Shown here in pieces: positions 43,634 to 52,526 of a stretch of 64,000 nucleotides of DNA. Made by a program: the position numbers and the translations under genes. Source of the stretch: Sphingomonas sp. Leaf343 (GTDB taxonomy: Bacteria; Pseudomonadota; Alphaproteobacteria; Sphingomonadales; Sphingomonadaceae). Position 1 is the stretch's first letter; every line of letters begins with the position of its first letter. Below the pieces are notes generated by a model. That model did no database searches, was not told the DNA's origin, and saw only the letters and a program-made list of their open reading frames with translations. Where the stretch lies: positions 378,073 to 442,072 of the forward strand of contig NZ_LMPG01000001.1 in assembly GCF_001423765.1 (NCBI RefSeq). Reading direction: 5' to 3'.

Positions 43634-45826
43634 GTGGTTCATCGAACGATCCTGGCCCCGCTGGGCGTTGGATTCCTGTATTGGGCGGCGGCGGCGATGT
43701 CGCTGGCGCTCACGAACGGAGCCGATGGCGTCGCCACGATGTGGCCGGCGAGCGGGGTGCTGTTCGCCGCGCTGATCGTCCTTCCCGCGCGATATCGGTG
43801 GAGCTGCATCGGCTTTTCGGCGATCGGCAGCGTGCTGGCCAATGCGATGGCGGGCATGTCGATGGCCACCGTCATCGGCTTCACCGTCGCGAACATGGCG
43901 GAGGCGCTGGTCGCCACCGCGCTGCTGCGCCACTGGTGCCCGCACCGGCCGTCGTTCATCGTCCCGCGCGACGTCGTCGCGTTCACCGCATCGTCCGTCA
44001 TCGCCGCATGGCTGAGCGCGACGATCGCGTGGCTGTCGGCCGGTCGGCCGGGCGATCTGTTCCTGCCGTCCTGGTTCGTCACCGTTACGCTCGGCATGCT
44101 GATCGTGACGCCGACCGCGCTGCTGCTGCTGGCGATGCGCGACCCGGATACGCGGGCGACGGTATGCCAGGGCTCGGCGGCGCAGACGATCGGCCTGTTG
44201 GGAATGGTGCTGGCGGTCAGTCTCGCGGTGTTCGCGCAAGGGGCCTATCCGCTGCTGTTCCTGCCGCTGGTGGTGCTGCTGGCGGCGACGTACGGGCTGG
44301 GGCCGCTGGGGGCGGCGGCGGGCGTGGCGATCATCGCGATCGTCGCGCCGTTGATGACCGGCATGGGCATGGGGCCGCTCGGCCTGATGCTCCACAGCCG
44401 CATCGAAATGTCGTTCTTCCTGCAATTCTATCTGATCGTGCTGTTCGCGACCGCCTTGCCGCTCGCGGCGCTGCTGGCCGCGCGCGATCGGCTGGGGCGG
44501 CAATGCGCCGACAGCGAGCGGCTGCACCGCCTGCTCGCGGATACGTCGAGCGACGTCATCGTCCGGTTCAGCAACGACGGAAATCCGGTCTATATCTCGC
44601 CGGCGGTCGAGCGTATTCTGGACCTGTCGCCGGCGGAGGTCATCGCCGCACCGACGATGGACCCGATCCATCCCGACGACCGGGAGATGGTTCGCAACAA
44701 CTGGGTCCGGCTGCTCGCGGGCGATCCCGATGCCTGCCTCGTCGTGTATCGCCATCGACGTCGCGACGGCAGTTACGTCTGGCTGGAAGCGGCCTATCGC
44801 ATCGTCGATGCCGCGCCCGGCACCCCGGCGCAGGTCGTCGCATCGATCCGCGACATCGACTCGCGGCACCGGGCGGAACTCGACGCGGCGCGAGCGGTGC
44901 AGCGATTGCAGGAAACCAATCGCCTGCTTGCGCTGGCGGAGCGGACGGCTGGCGTCGGCCACTGGCGGCTGGGCGCTGACGATGGTGCGCTGTTCTGGTC
45001 GCCCGAAGTGTTCCGGATCCACGGGATTGCGGACAACGAGATGCCGAACGCAGAGGACGCGATCCGCTTCTATCTGCCCGAGGAACGGGAGCGGGTCGCC
45101 GCGCTCGTGGGCCAATCGATGGCGATGCGCGTCGGGTTCGATCTGGAAAGCCGGATCATCCGCGCGGGTGGGGAAATGCGCCACGTCATCTCCCGCGGAC
45201 AGCCGGAGTTCGGGCGCGACGGCGAGTTCATCGGCCTGTTCGGCATCTTTCAGGACGTGACCGCGCAGGTGGTCGCAGGCCGCGAGCTGGAAGCGGCCAA
45301 GCGCGCGGCCGAGGATGCGGCGGCGCACGCGCTGCGTCTGGTCGATACCGATGCGCTGACCGGCGTTGCCAGCCGGCGCAAGGCGATGGCGGCTCTGGAC
45401 GAGGCCATCGTCGCCAGCCGGGCCGGCGGCAATCCGCTGGCCGTCGCGATCTTCGATATCGATCACTTCAAGGCGGTGAACGATCGCTACGGCCACGCCG
45501 CGGGCGACGCCGTGCTCCGCCGCGTCGCGCGTGCCGCCAGGGAGGCGGTGCGGCCGACCGATCTGGTCGGACGACTGGGGGGCGAAGAGTTTCTGGTGCT
45601 GCTGCCGGGCGCACCTGCCGCCAATGCGGTGGCGATCGCCGAGCAGTTGCGTACTGCCGTTGCGGCGAGCGGCGGCGGCGTCGACGTGGGACCGCGCGTG
45701 ACCGTCAGCATCGGCGTCGCGCTGCTGGATGGCAACGCCACCGCCGCCAGCCTGCTCGGCGATGCGGATCGTGCCCTGTACCGGGCCAAGGCAGCCGGGC
45801 GCAACGCGGCGCGGCTGGCCGCCTGA
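43634..45826 (+). CDS. MASE1-PAS-PAS-GGDEF diguanylate cyclase
   Basis: A 730-residue membrane sensor that makes cyclic di-GMP. About 280 N-terminal residues form a MASE1 membrane domain (GFLYWAAAAMSLALTNG, TMWPASGVLFAAL). Two PAS domains follow (SERLHRLLADTSSDVIV, and HWRLGADDGALFWSPEVF). The C-terminal GGDEF domain has GGEEF as active site and RPTD five residues before it, a canonical inhibitory I-site. It has no EAL domain, so it only synthesises. It starts with GTG behind GAGGGG. The signal sensed is unknown. Confidence 0.92.
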   Translation: MVHRTILAPLGVGFLYWAAAAMSLALTNGADGVATMWPASGVLFAALIVLPARYRWSCIGFSAIGSVLANAMAGMSMATVIGFTVANMAEALVATALLRHWCPHRPSFIVPRDVVAFTASSVIAAWLSATIAWLSAGRPGDLFLPSWFVTVTLGMLIVTPTALLLLAMRDPDTRATVCQGSAAQTIGLLGMVLAVSLAVFAQGAYPLLFLPLVVLLAATYGLGPLGAAAGVAIIAIVAPLMTGMGMGPLGLMLHSRIEMSFFLQFYLIVLFATALPLAALLAARDRLGRQCADSERLHRLLADTSSDVIVRFSNDGNPVYISPAVERILDLSPAEVIAAPTMDPIHPDDREMVRNNWVRLLAGDPDACLVVYRHRRRDGSYVWLEAAYRIVDAAPGTPAQVVASIRDIDSRHRAELDAARAVQRLQETNRLLALAERTAGVGHWRLGADDGALFWSPEVFRIHGIADNEMPNAEDAIRFYLPEERERVAALVGQSMAMRVGFDLESRIIRAGGEMRHVISRGQPEFGRDGEFIGLFGIFQDVTAQVVAGRELEAAKRAAEDAAAHALRLVDTDALTGVASRRKAMAALDEAIVASRAGGNPLAVAIFDIDHFKAVNDRYGHAAGDAVLRRVARAAREAVRPTDLVGRLGGEEFLVLLPGAPAANAVAIAEQLRTAVAASGGGVDVGPRVTVSIGVALLDGNATAASLLGDADRALYRAKAAGRNAARLAA

Positions 45827-45850
45827 GCCGGCGCCCGTCAGGCCGCAGGT

Positions 45851-46516
45851 TCAGGCGGCGATCAGGTCCACCACCTCCGCCGCGATCTCGGCCGGGGTGC
45901 GCAGCAGGCCGCCGGCCAGCGTCGGCACCGTCGCCCATCGGCCGAGCAGTCCCGCCGCCGCCATCGCCGCATAATTGGCGCGGACCCGCACCTGCAATCC
46001 GCCGTCCGCCTCGTACGCATCCAGCGCCTCGTCGGTGTAGCTGCGCTTGCGTTTGCGCAGGATCAGGCCGTGCGCGACATCGACGGGTGTATCGAGATAG
46101 ACCGACAGGTCGGGCGCAGGCAGCGCGAACTGCCCCGTCTCCAGCGCCGCGATCCAGCGCATCAGCTCGTCGGCGTCGTCCGCCGCGCCCTGGGCCGCCT
46201 GATACGCCATGTTGGACGCTATGTAGCGGTCGAACACCACGACCCGGTGCGAGGCCGCGGCGGCCCGGATCGCTTCCGCCGACTCCAGCCGGTCGAGCGC
46301 GTACAGCACCGCCGCCGCTTTGGGCGAGGCGGCATGCGGCAACCGGTCGCCGAGCAACTCGCCCAGCACATGCCCGCCGATCGTCGCCGTATAGCGGGGG
46401 AACGACAGCACCGTCGCCGATCGGCTGGCGGCGTTCAGCTGCGCCGCCACCGCCGCTGCGGTCGTCGCCTTGCCCGCGCCGTCGCCGCCCTCGATCGCCA
46501 GCAGGAAACCGGTCAC
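45851..46516 (-). CDS. tmk: thymidylate kinase
   Basis: A 221-residue P-loop kinase that converts dTMP to dTDP. The P-loop is EGGDGAGKAT; LSFPRY, DRYIASNMAYQAAQG and a basic lid segment (RKRKRSYTDEALDAYEADG) follow. These motifs resemble the Mycobacterium tuberculosis-type enzyme more than the E. coli type. It starts with GTG overlapping the chorismate mutase stop, so the two are translationally coupled. A second dTMP kinase elsewhere in the genome cannot be excluded. Confidence 0.82.
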   Translation of the reverse strand: MTGFLLAIEGGDGAGKATTAAAVAAQLNAASRSATVLSFPRYTATIGGHVLGELLGDRLPHAASPKAAAVLYALDRLESAEAIRAAAASHRVVVFDRYIASNMAYQAAQGAADDADELMRWIAALETGQFALPAPDLSVYLDTPVDVAHGLILRKRKRSYTDEALDAYEADGGLQVRVRANYAAMAAAGLLGRWATVPTLAGGLLRTPAEIAAEVVDLIAA

Positions 46517-46791
46517 GCCTGCATCCGGGCGTGGTGGCGGATCACCTCGTCGATGATGAAGCGCAGGAACTTCTCGGTGAACTCCGGATCCAGCTCCGCC
46601 TCTTCGGCCAGATGCCGCAGTCGCGCGACCTGACGCTCCTCGCGGCCGGGATCGGCGGGGGGCATGCCCGTCGTCGCCTTGTAGCGGCCGACCGCCTGCG
46701 TCACCTTGAACCGCTCGGCGAGCAGGTGGACCAGCGCCGCATCGATGTTGTCGATCGACTTCCGGTACCCCTGCAACACGTCGTCCGCCAT
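46513..46791 (-). CDS. AroQ-type chorismate mutase
   Basis: A 92-residue all-helical chorismate mutase that converts chorismate to prephenate for Phe/Tyr synthesis. The features are RKSIDNIDAALVHLLAERFK at the N-terminus, VGRYKATTGMPPADPGREE in the middle and FLRFIIDEVIRHHARM at the end. Active-site Arg, Lys and Gln/Glu positions fit the AroQ class. It has no fused partner domain. The ATG is close to the ubiquinone gene on the other strand, and its stop overlaps tmk. Confidence 0.9.
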   Translation of the reverse strand: MADDVLQGYRKSIDNIDAALVHLLAERFKVTQAVGRYKATTGMPPADPGREERQVARLRHLAEEAELDPEFTEKFLRFIIDEVIRHHARMQA

Positions 46792-46893
46792 CGAAATGCT
46801 CCCTGTTTCGCGTTCAATGCTGTGTCATGGATCGTATCACAAGCCTACCAAGGCTTGCGTCGCGGGGTGGTTGCCGTAGAGGGTGCCGATCCG

Positions 46894-47907
46894 ATGACCG
46901 CCACGATCCACCGCCTCGGTTCGCGACCGCAGCCTTCGCTCGACCCGATGGTCCGTCTGGTCACCGGCGATATGAACAGCGTGAACGCCGTGATCCTCGA
47001 CCGCATGCAGTCGGAGATTCCGCTGATCCCCGAACTCGCCGGCCACCTGATCGCGGGCGGCGGCAAGCGGATGCGGCCGATGCTGACGCTCGCGAGTGCG
47101 CGGCTGATTGGCTATACCGGCAACCGCCACCACCGGCTGGCGGCGGCGGTGGAATTCATCCACACGGCGACGCTGCTGCACGACGACGTGGTCGACGGAT
47201 CCGATCTGCGCCGGGGCAAGCGCACCGCCAACATCATCTGGGGCAACCCCGCCAGCGTGCTGGTCGGGGATTTCCTGTTCAGCCGGTCGTTCGAGCTGAT
47301 GGTCGAGGATGGCAGCCTGAAGGTGCTGAAGATCCTGTCCAACGCCAGCGCGGTGATCGCGGAGGGAGAGGTCAACCAGTTGACCGCCGCCCGCCGCATC
47401 GATCTGGGCGAGGACCGGTATCTCGATATCATCGGTGCGAAGACTGCGGCCCTGTTCGCCGCCGCCTGCCGCATCTCCGCCGTGGTCGCCGAGCGATCGG
47501 AGCGCGACGAAGCCGCGCTGGACGCCTATGGGCGCAATCTCGGGATCGCGTTCCAGCTGGTCGACGATGCGATCGACTATGTCTCCGACGCCGGCACGAT
47601 GGGCAAGGATGCGGGCGACGACTTCCGCGAGGGAAAGATGACATTGCCGGTCATCCTCGCGCATGCCCGCGGCGATGCCGAGGACCGCAAGTTCTGGAAG
47701 GACGCGATCGAGGGCCGCCGCGATTCGGACGAGGATTTCGCCCATGCGGTCGATCTCGTCCGCCGCACCCGCGCCGTCGACGATACGATCGCCCGCGCGC
47801 GCCATTACGGTCGGCGCGCGATCGATGCGATCGCCGGCTTTGCAGACGGCGTGGCGAAGGACGCGATGATCGAGGCGGTCGAATTCGCGGTGGCGCGGGC
47901 GTACTGA
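46894..47907 (+). CDS. ispB: polyprenyl (octa/decaprenyl) diphosphate synthase
   Basis: A trans-isoprenyl diphosphate synthase of 337 residues that makes the side chain of ubiquinone. GGGKRMRP, the first Asp-rich motif LLHDDVVDGSD, GDFLFSRSFE and the second motif FQLVDDAIDYV are visible. Alphaproteobacteria mainly make ubiquinone-10, so the product is probably decaprenyl diphosphate; chain length cannot be read safely. The ATG at 46894 begins MTATIHRLGS; the open frame extends much further upstream without coding character. It is divergent from the chorismate mutase. Confidence 0.93.
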   Translation: MTATIHRLGSRPQPSLDPMVRLVTGDMNSVNAVILDRMQSEIPLIPELAGHLIAGGGKRMRPMLTLASARLIGYTGNRHHRLAAAVEFIHTATLLHDDVVDGSDLRRGKRTANIIWGNPASVLVGDFLFSRSFELMVEDGSLKVLKILSNASAVIAEGEVNQLTAARRIDLGEDRYLDIIGAKTAALFAAACRISAVVAERSERDEAALDAYGRNLGIAFQLVDDAIDYVSDAGTMGKDAGDDFREGKMTLPVILAHARGDAEDRKFWKDAIEGRRDSDEDFAHAVDLVRRTRAVDDTIARARHYGRRAIDAIAGFADGVAKDAMIEAVEFAVARAY

Positions 47908-47956
47908 GCCGGGTCGATCCGGCGCGGACGATGTCCCCGCCGGGGAACGACGGCTC

Positions 47957-48244
47957 TTACCGCCCGAACAATCCCCCGAGGCCGCCGGCCAGTCCGCCGA
48001 GGCCGTCCATCTTCTGCAGCATCTCCTCGCCGCCGATCTGCTCCAGCAGGGCGCGAAGCGGTTCGATCGGCAGGCCGGAGGAGTCCGCGGCCTGCGCCGC
48101 CGTATCGCCGGGCTGGGCCTGCGCCACGCCGAGTGCGGCCAGCGCCGCGCCGACCTGCTCCGGCGTCAGGCCGACCCGTGCCGCCAGCGATTCCGCGTCG
48201 AAGCCGCCGGGGATCTGCCCCATAATGCCGTCCAAAATACCCAT
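47957..48244 (-). CDS. small hypothetical protein with Gly-rich C-terminus
   Basis: A 95-residue protein with no signal peptide or membrane segment. The N-terminus begins MGILDGIMGQIPGGFD, followed by two predicted helices (LTPEQVGAALAALGVAQ, LRALLEQIGGEEMLQKM) and a glycine/leucine-rich end. Helical wording such as GLTPEQV suggests a YidB-like or helical-bundle protein, but I do not recognise the family. It is convergent with the prenyl synthase and divergent from hrpB. Confidence 0.55.
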   Translation of the reverse strand: MGILDGIMGQIPGGFDAESLAARVGLTPEQVGAALAALGVAQAQPGDTAAQAADSSGLPIEPLRALLEQIGGEEMLQKMDGLGGLAGGLGGLFGR

Positions 48245-48414
48245 CGTGCGTGCTCCTGATCCAGATTACGATCCATGCGGTGCACCCTCAGCGATTGCAA
48301 TCGCGACCTCGCCGCGTCGGTCCGGCCCTGTCCTCTTCGGCCCCGGCTGTGGCATGGGGCGGAGATGATCCGGCACCTTCCATTCCCCTACGACCGCGAC
48401 CCGGTGAAGAGCAC

Positions 48415-50880
48415 ATGACCGACCGGCTGCCGATCGAATCTGTGTTGCCGGACCTGCTCGCCGCGTTGCGCGCCGGGCCGAACGCCGTGCTGGTCGCGCC
48501 GCCGGGGGCAGGCAAGACGACCGCCGTCGCGCCCGCGCTGCTGGCGGAGGACTGGTGCGACGGCGAGGTGCTGCTGCTGTCGCCGCGCCGGCTGGCGGCA
48601 CGCGCGGCGGCGGAGCGGATGTCGGCGCTGGCGGAGGAGCCGGTCGGGAGGACCTTCGGCTATGCGACGCGGCTCGACAGCAAGCGCTCCGCCGCAACGC
48701 GCGTCACCGTAGTGACGGAGGGCATCTTCGTCGCGCGCATACAGTCCGATCCGGAGCTTGCCGGGATTTCGGCGGTGCTGTTCGACGAGGTGCACGAGCG
48801 CAGCCTCGACGGCGATTTCGGGCTGGCGCTTGCGCTGGATGCGCAGGCGGGGTTGCGGCCCGACCTGCGGCTGGTGGCGATGTCCGCGACGCTGGACGGC
48901 GCGCGGTTCGCGGCGTTGATGGGTGTCGATGGCAAGCCGGCGCCCGTGATCGAGAGCGAGGGGCGGAGCCATCCGCTGACGCTCCGCTATCTCGGTCGCG
49001 ATGGTGCGAGGCGGATCGAGGACGAGGTCGCCGCGGCGATCCGCCATGCGGTGGCGACGGACGAGGGCGGGGTGCTCGCCTTCCTGCCCGGCGTCGCGGA
49101 GATCGAGCGGGTGGCGGAGCGGCTCGACCGCTTGCCCGCCGGCGCGGTGCTGTATCGGCTGCACGGGAGCCTCGATCCGGCGGAACAGCGGGCGGCGATC
49201 CGGCCGTCGTCGGAGCGGAAGGTGGTGCTGGCGACCTCGATCGCGGAAACCAGCCTGACACTGGACGGCATCCGCATCGTCGTCGATTCCGGGCTGGCGC
49301 GGCGACCGCGATACGACCGTGCCGCGGGAATGACGCGGCTGGTCACCGAACGCGCGAGCCAGGCGGCGGCGACACAGCGGGCCGGGCGGGCGGCGCGGCA
49401 GGGGCCGGGCGTGGCGTATCGCCTGTGGGAGGAGGCGGCGACGGCTGGACTGCCGCGCTTCGATCCGCCGGAAATCGTGGAGGCGGATCTGTCGGCGCTG
49501 TTGCTGGCGACGGCGATCTGGGGCCTCGCCGATCCGCGGGCGCTGGCGTGGCTCGATCCGCCGCCCGAAGCGGCGGTGGCGGAAGCGCGGGCACGGCTGA
49601 CGCTGCTGGAGGCACTGGACGAGGACGCGCGGCCGACGCCGCACGGTCGCGCGATCGCGGCGATGCCGATGCCGCCGCGGCTGGCGCACATGCTGGTCCG
49701 GGCGGGAGAGCGCGGGCTGGCGGAGGTCGCCGCGGAGGTCGCGGTGTTGCTGTCGGAGCGGGGGCTGGGCGGGAACGACTCCGATCTGGAGTTACGGCGG
49801 AGACGCTGGCGGACAGAACGTGGAGCGAAGGCGGAGGCTTCGCGCAAGCTGGCGGTGCGGTGGGCCAGGCTGGGTCCATCCCTGAAGAGGACGGAAGAGC
49901 GTTCTCCGGCCGAGGACATCGCTACCTGCATCGCGCTGGCGTTTCCGGATCGGGTGGCGCGGCGGCGGGATGCCTCGGGGGAGATGTGGGCGTCCGCGGG
50001 TGGGCGCGGTTTCCGGCTCGATCCGACGTCTTCGCTCGCTTCGGCGGAGTGGCTGGCGGTGGCGGACACGCAAGGCGCGGCGTCCGGTGCGCGCATCCTG
50101 GCGGCGGCGGCGATCGACCTGCCCACGATCGAGCGGCTGTTCGCGGACCGGATCGAGCGGCGGCGGACGGTGACGTTCGATCCGGCGACGGGCGGCGTGC
50201 AGGCGGTCCACGAGCGGCGGCTGGGCAGCCTGCGCCTGCAATCCGGGCCGGACGCGAATGCCGATCCGGCGGCGATCGCGGCGGCGTTGCTGGAGGGGGT
50301 GCGGACGCATGGGCTGGCGCTGCTGCCGTGGAGCCGCGCGGCGGAGGCGCTGCGGCGGCGGGCGGACTATGCCGGGCTGGCGCTGGGCGATGCGGAACTG
50401 CTCGACCGCGCGGAGGAGTGGCTGGTGCCGCTGCTGACGAGCAGGCGACGGCTGGATGCGATCCCGCCGGGGGACCTGACCGACGCGCTGCGCGGGCTGA
50501 TCGGGTGGGACGACCTGAAGCGGCTCGACCGGCTTGCCCCCGCCGACTTCACCACCCCGGCGGGCAGCACGCATGCGATCGACTATGCGGCGGAGGGCGG
50601 GCCGCGCGTCGAGCTGCGTCCGCAGGCGCTGTTCGGACTGGCCGAGCATCCGGTGATCGGCGAGGCGCGGGTGCCGCTGGTGCTGTCGCTGACCTCCCCC
50701 GCGGGGCGTCCGATCCAGACGACGCGCGACCTGCCGGGCTTCTGGGCGGGCAGTTGGGCCGATGTCGCGCGGGAGATGCGCGGACGTTATCCGCGGCATC
50801 CGTGGCCCGACGATCCGGCGGCGGCGAGCGCGACGCTGCGGACGAAAAATGCGGATGCACGGCGCGCGCGATCCGGCTAG
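48415..50880 (+). CDS. hrpB: ATP-dependent helicase HrpB
   Basis: An 821-residue DEAH-type RNA helicase-like protein. Walker A is APPGAGKTT, the DEVH box is FDEVHERSLDGDF, motif III is MSATLD, and the C-terminal RecA half contains VLATSIAETSLT followed by QRAGRAARQGPG. The HrpB-specific C-terminus ends with GSWADVAREMRGRYPRHPWP. Its physiological role is not established in most bacteria. The ATG at 48415 begins MTDRLPIESVLPDLLAAL, the conserved N-terminus. It stops 9 bases before the NDUFS4-like gene. Confidence 0.93.
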   Translation: MTDRLPIESVLPDLLAALRAGPNAVLVAPPGAGKTTAVAPALLAEDWCDGEVLLLSPRRLAARAAAERMSALAEEPVGRTFGYATRLDSKRSAATRVTVVTEGIFVARIQSDPELAGISAVLFDEVHERSLDGDFGLALALDAQAGLRPDLRLVAMSATLDGARFAALMGVDGKPAPVIESEGRSHPLTLRYLGRDGARRIEDEVAAAIRHAVATDEGGVLAFLPGVAEIERVAERLDRLPAGAVLYRLHGSLDPAEQRAAIRPSSERKVVLATSIAETSLTLDGIRIVVDSGLARRPRYDRAAGMTRLVTERASQAAATQRAGRAARQGPGVAYRLWEEAATAGLPRFDPPEIVEADLSALLLATAIWGLADPRALAWLDPPPEAAVAEARARLTLLEALDEDARPTPHGRAIAAMPMPPRLAHMLVRAGERGLAEVAAEVAVLLSERGLGGNDSDLELRRRRWRTERGAKAEASRKLAVRWARLGPSLKRTEERSPAEDIATCIALAFPDRVARRRDASGEMWASAGGRGFRLDPTSSLASAEWLAVADTQGAASGARILAAAAIDLPTIERLFADRIERRRTVTFDPATGGVQAVHERRLGSLRLQSGPDANADPAAIAAALLEGVRTHGLALLPWSRAAEALRRRADYAGLALGDAELLDRAEEWLVPLLTSRRRLDAIPPGDLTDALRGLIGWDDLKRLDRLAPADFTTPAGSTHAIDYAAEGGPRVELRPQALFGLAEHPVIGEARVPLVLSLTSPAGRPIQTTRDLPGFWAGSWADVAREMRGRYPRHPWPDDPAAASATLRTKNADARRARSG

Positions 50881-50889
50881 GGGAGGCAT

Positions 50890-51171
50890 ATGGCTATTGC
50901 TCGCATATTCCAGCGCCCCAAGAACGCGATGCAGTCCGGCAAGGCGCGCACCGACCTCTGGCAGCTCGAATTCGAGCCGTCCGAGGCGAAGCATCCCGAT
51001 CCCCTGACCGGCTGGGCCGGCAGCGGCGATACGCGCGAACAGCTTCGTCTGTTCTTCCCGAACGCCGAGGCCGCCGTCGCGTGGTGCGAGCGGGAGGGGC
51101 ACGAGTCGGTGGTGGTCCCCGCACCGCAGAAGACGCTGAAATTGCAGGCCTATGCGGATAATTTCCGCTGA
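50890..51171 (+). CDS. NDUFS4-like ETC complex I subunit
   Basis: A 93-residue homologue of the mitochondrial complex I accessory subunit NDUFS4 (PF04800), found also in alphaproteobacterial NADH:quinone oxidoreductase. The conserved RIFQRPKNAMQSGK, WQLEFEPSEAK, DPLTGWAGSGDT and a C-terminal LKLQAYADNFR are present. It would bind the peripheral arm. It is encoded 9 bases after hrpB, away from the nuo genes, as is usual. A 180-base stretch without genes follows. Confidence 0.9.
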   Translation: MAIARIFQRPKNAMQSGKARTDLWQLEFEPSEAKHPDPLTGWAGSGDTREQLRLFFPNAEAAVAWCEREGHESVVVPAPQKTLKLQAYADNFR

Positions 51172-51351
51172 TTCGCCGACGCCGTCGAAGTCGGAAGGTC
51201 AGGCCGTGGTTAGCTCTGCGCGGTGCTTGCAGCGCTGATATACCGGCCGGACCTAGGCCGGCGTCCTGCTGCCGCCGATGCTGTGAGCGTCGAAGGCTTC
51301 GTCGGGGTGGAGCGGTGATTTCAGGCTTAGCTTCCGCGCAGCCGACATCCT

Positions 51352-51858
51352 TCACATCGTCGCAACGTCCAGCACCAGCAGGATTTTCGCGTCGATCCCC
51401 AGTCCCTCCGATCGCTTCAGGCGGATGAAAGCGGGCACCTCCTCGACCGGGACCAGATGGACGGTGATGTCCTCCTCCGCATCGCCGCCGCCGTCGCTAA
51501 CGCGGGTCAGGCCAGTGGCGCGGACGATCGTGAAACATTCCGACGTCATGCCGGGCGACGAATAGAACAGGCCCATGTTTTCGACATGGTCGGCGCGGAA
51601 GCCGGTTTCCTCTTCCAGTTCGCGGCGCGCACCAGTGGCAATCGACTCGCCGGCGTCCTCGTCGCCCACCAGCCCGGCGGGCAGTTCGATCGTGCGCTTA
51701 CCGAGCGGGATGCGATGTTGTTCGACCAGCACCAGCCGGTTCTCGCCATCGACGGCGACGATCACCGCCGCGGCGATCTGGCCCTTGCGCTCGGCATATT
51801 CCCACGTTCCTTCCGTCACGACGGTGAGGAAGCGGCCTTCCCAGACGATGGTCTTCAT
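51352..51858 (-). CDS. Nudix hydrolase (ADP-ribose pyrophosphatase-like)
   Basis: A 168-residue Nudix enzyme. The Nudix box reads GDEDAGESIATGARREL followed by EEETGF, matching Gx5Ex7REUxEExGU. The N-terminal RKGQIAAAVIVAVDGEN and LVLVEQHRIPLGKRTIELPAG are typical of ADP-ribose/NUDT5-type members that hydrolyse nucleoside diphosphate sugars. Its ATG overlaps the preceding stop by four bases, so it is the last gene of the lemA operon. Confidence 0.88.
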   Translation of the reverse strand: MKTIVWEGRFLTVVTEGTWEYAERKGQIAAAVIVAVDGENRLVLVEQHRIPLGKRTIELPAGLVGDEDAGESIATGARRELEEETGFRADHVENMGLFYSSPGMTSECFTIVRATGLTRVSDGGGDAEEDITVHLVPVEEVPAFIRLKRSEGLGIDAKILLVLDVATM

Positions 51859-52526
51859 AATTCTATCAACCGATCCGGTAGCTCGTTGGTATCATCGTCC
51901 GAGCGGGGAAAATGTTCGGCGAGGATGGCCCCGATCGCCGTCACGGCGTCGGCCATGCCGTCGGCGGGACGGCCGTCCTTCACCGCCGCGATCAGCGCCG
52001 CCATCGCCTCGCCCCAGCGTTCGGGCGCAACGCGGCCGTGGATAGCGGCGTCGGCGACGATCTCCGCCCGGTGTTCCGCCAGCGACAAATAGAGCAGCAC
52101 ACCCGTCCGCCCGCGCGTGCGCCGCTCGGCGGCGGCGTGAAACAGCGTTGTCGCCCGTGCCCGCACCCGCCGCGCCTTGGTCGCGCCGGGCGTCAGCGCC
52201 ATGCGCAGCGCGGGCAGCGCAAAGACGTAGCGGCCGATCAGGAACGCCGCTGTTACCACCACCAGCGCGATCGTGTAGAGCGCGGCGGGCGTCGCCGGCC
52301 CGCTCCACGGATCGGCGACCAGCGCGTGCAGCCAGTCGGACAGGCCCGGTACGCTCGCCAGCAAGGCGAGCGCGAGCAGCATCGTCAGCACCGCCCAGTG
52401 CAGGCCGACGTCGTGATACGCGTCCGACCGGCGCGCGACGATCGTGACGATCTCGCCGTCGGTCTGCGCTTCCGCCACGGTCACCGCCTCGGTGACGCGG
52501 ATGCGATCCGCTTCGCTCAACTGCAT
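51855..52526 (-). CDS. TPM domain membrane protein
   Basis: A 223-residue protein. The N-terminus (SEADRIRVTEAVTVAEAQTDGEI) and the C-terminal region (RTRGRTGVLLYLSLAEHRAEIVAD) are the two halves of a TPM fold. They are separated by two or three membrane segments (WAVLTMLLALALLASVPG; LYTIALVVVTAAFLIG). The ATG overlaps the upstream stop (ATGA), and its stop overlaps the Nudix start. Such proteins accompany LemA in many Gram-negatives; the function is not known. Confidence 0.8.
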   Translation of the reverse strand: MQLSEADRIRVTEAVTVAEAQTDGEIVTIVARRSDAYHDVGLHWAVLTMLLALALLASVPGLSDWLHALVADPWSGPATPAALYTIALVVVTAAFLIGRYVFALPALRMALTPGATKARRVRARATTLFHAAAERRTRGRTGVLLYLSLAEHRAEIVADAAIHGRVAPERWGEAMAALIAAVKDGRPADGMADAVTAIGAILAEHFPRSDDDTNELPDRLIEL

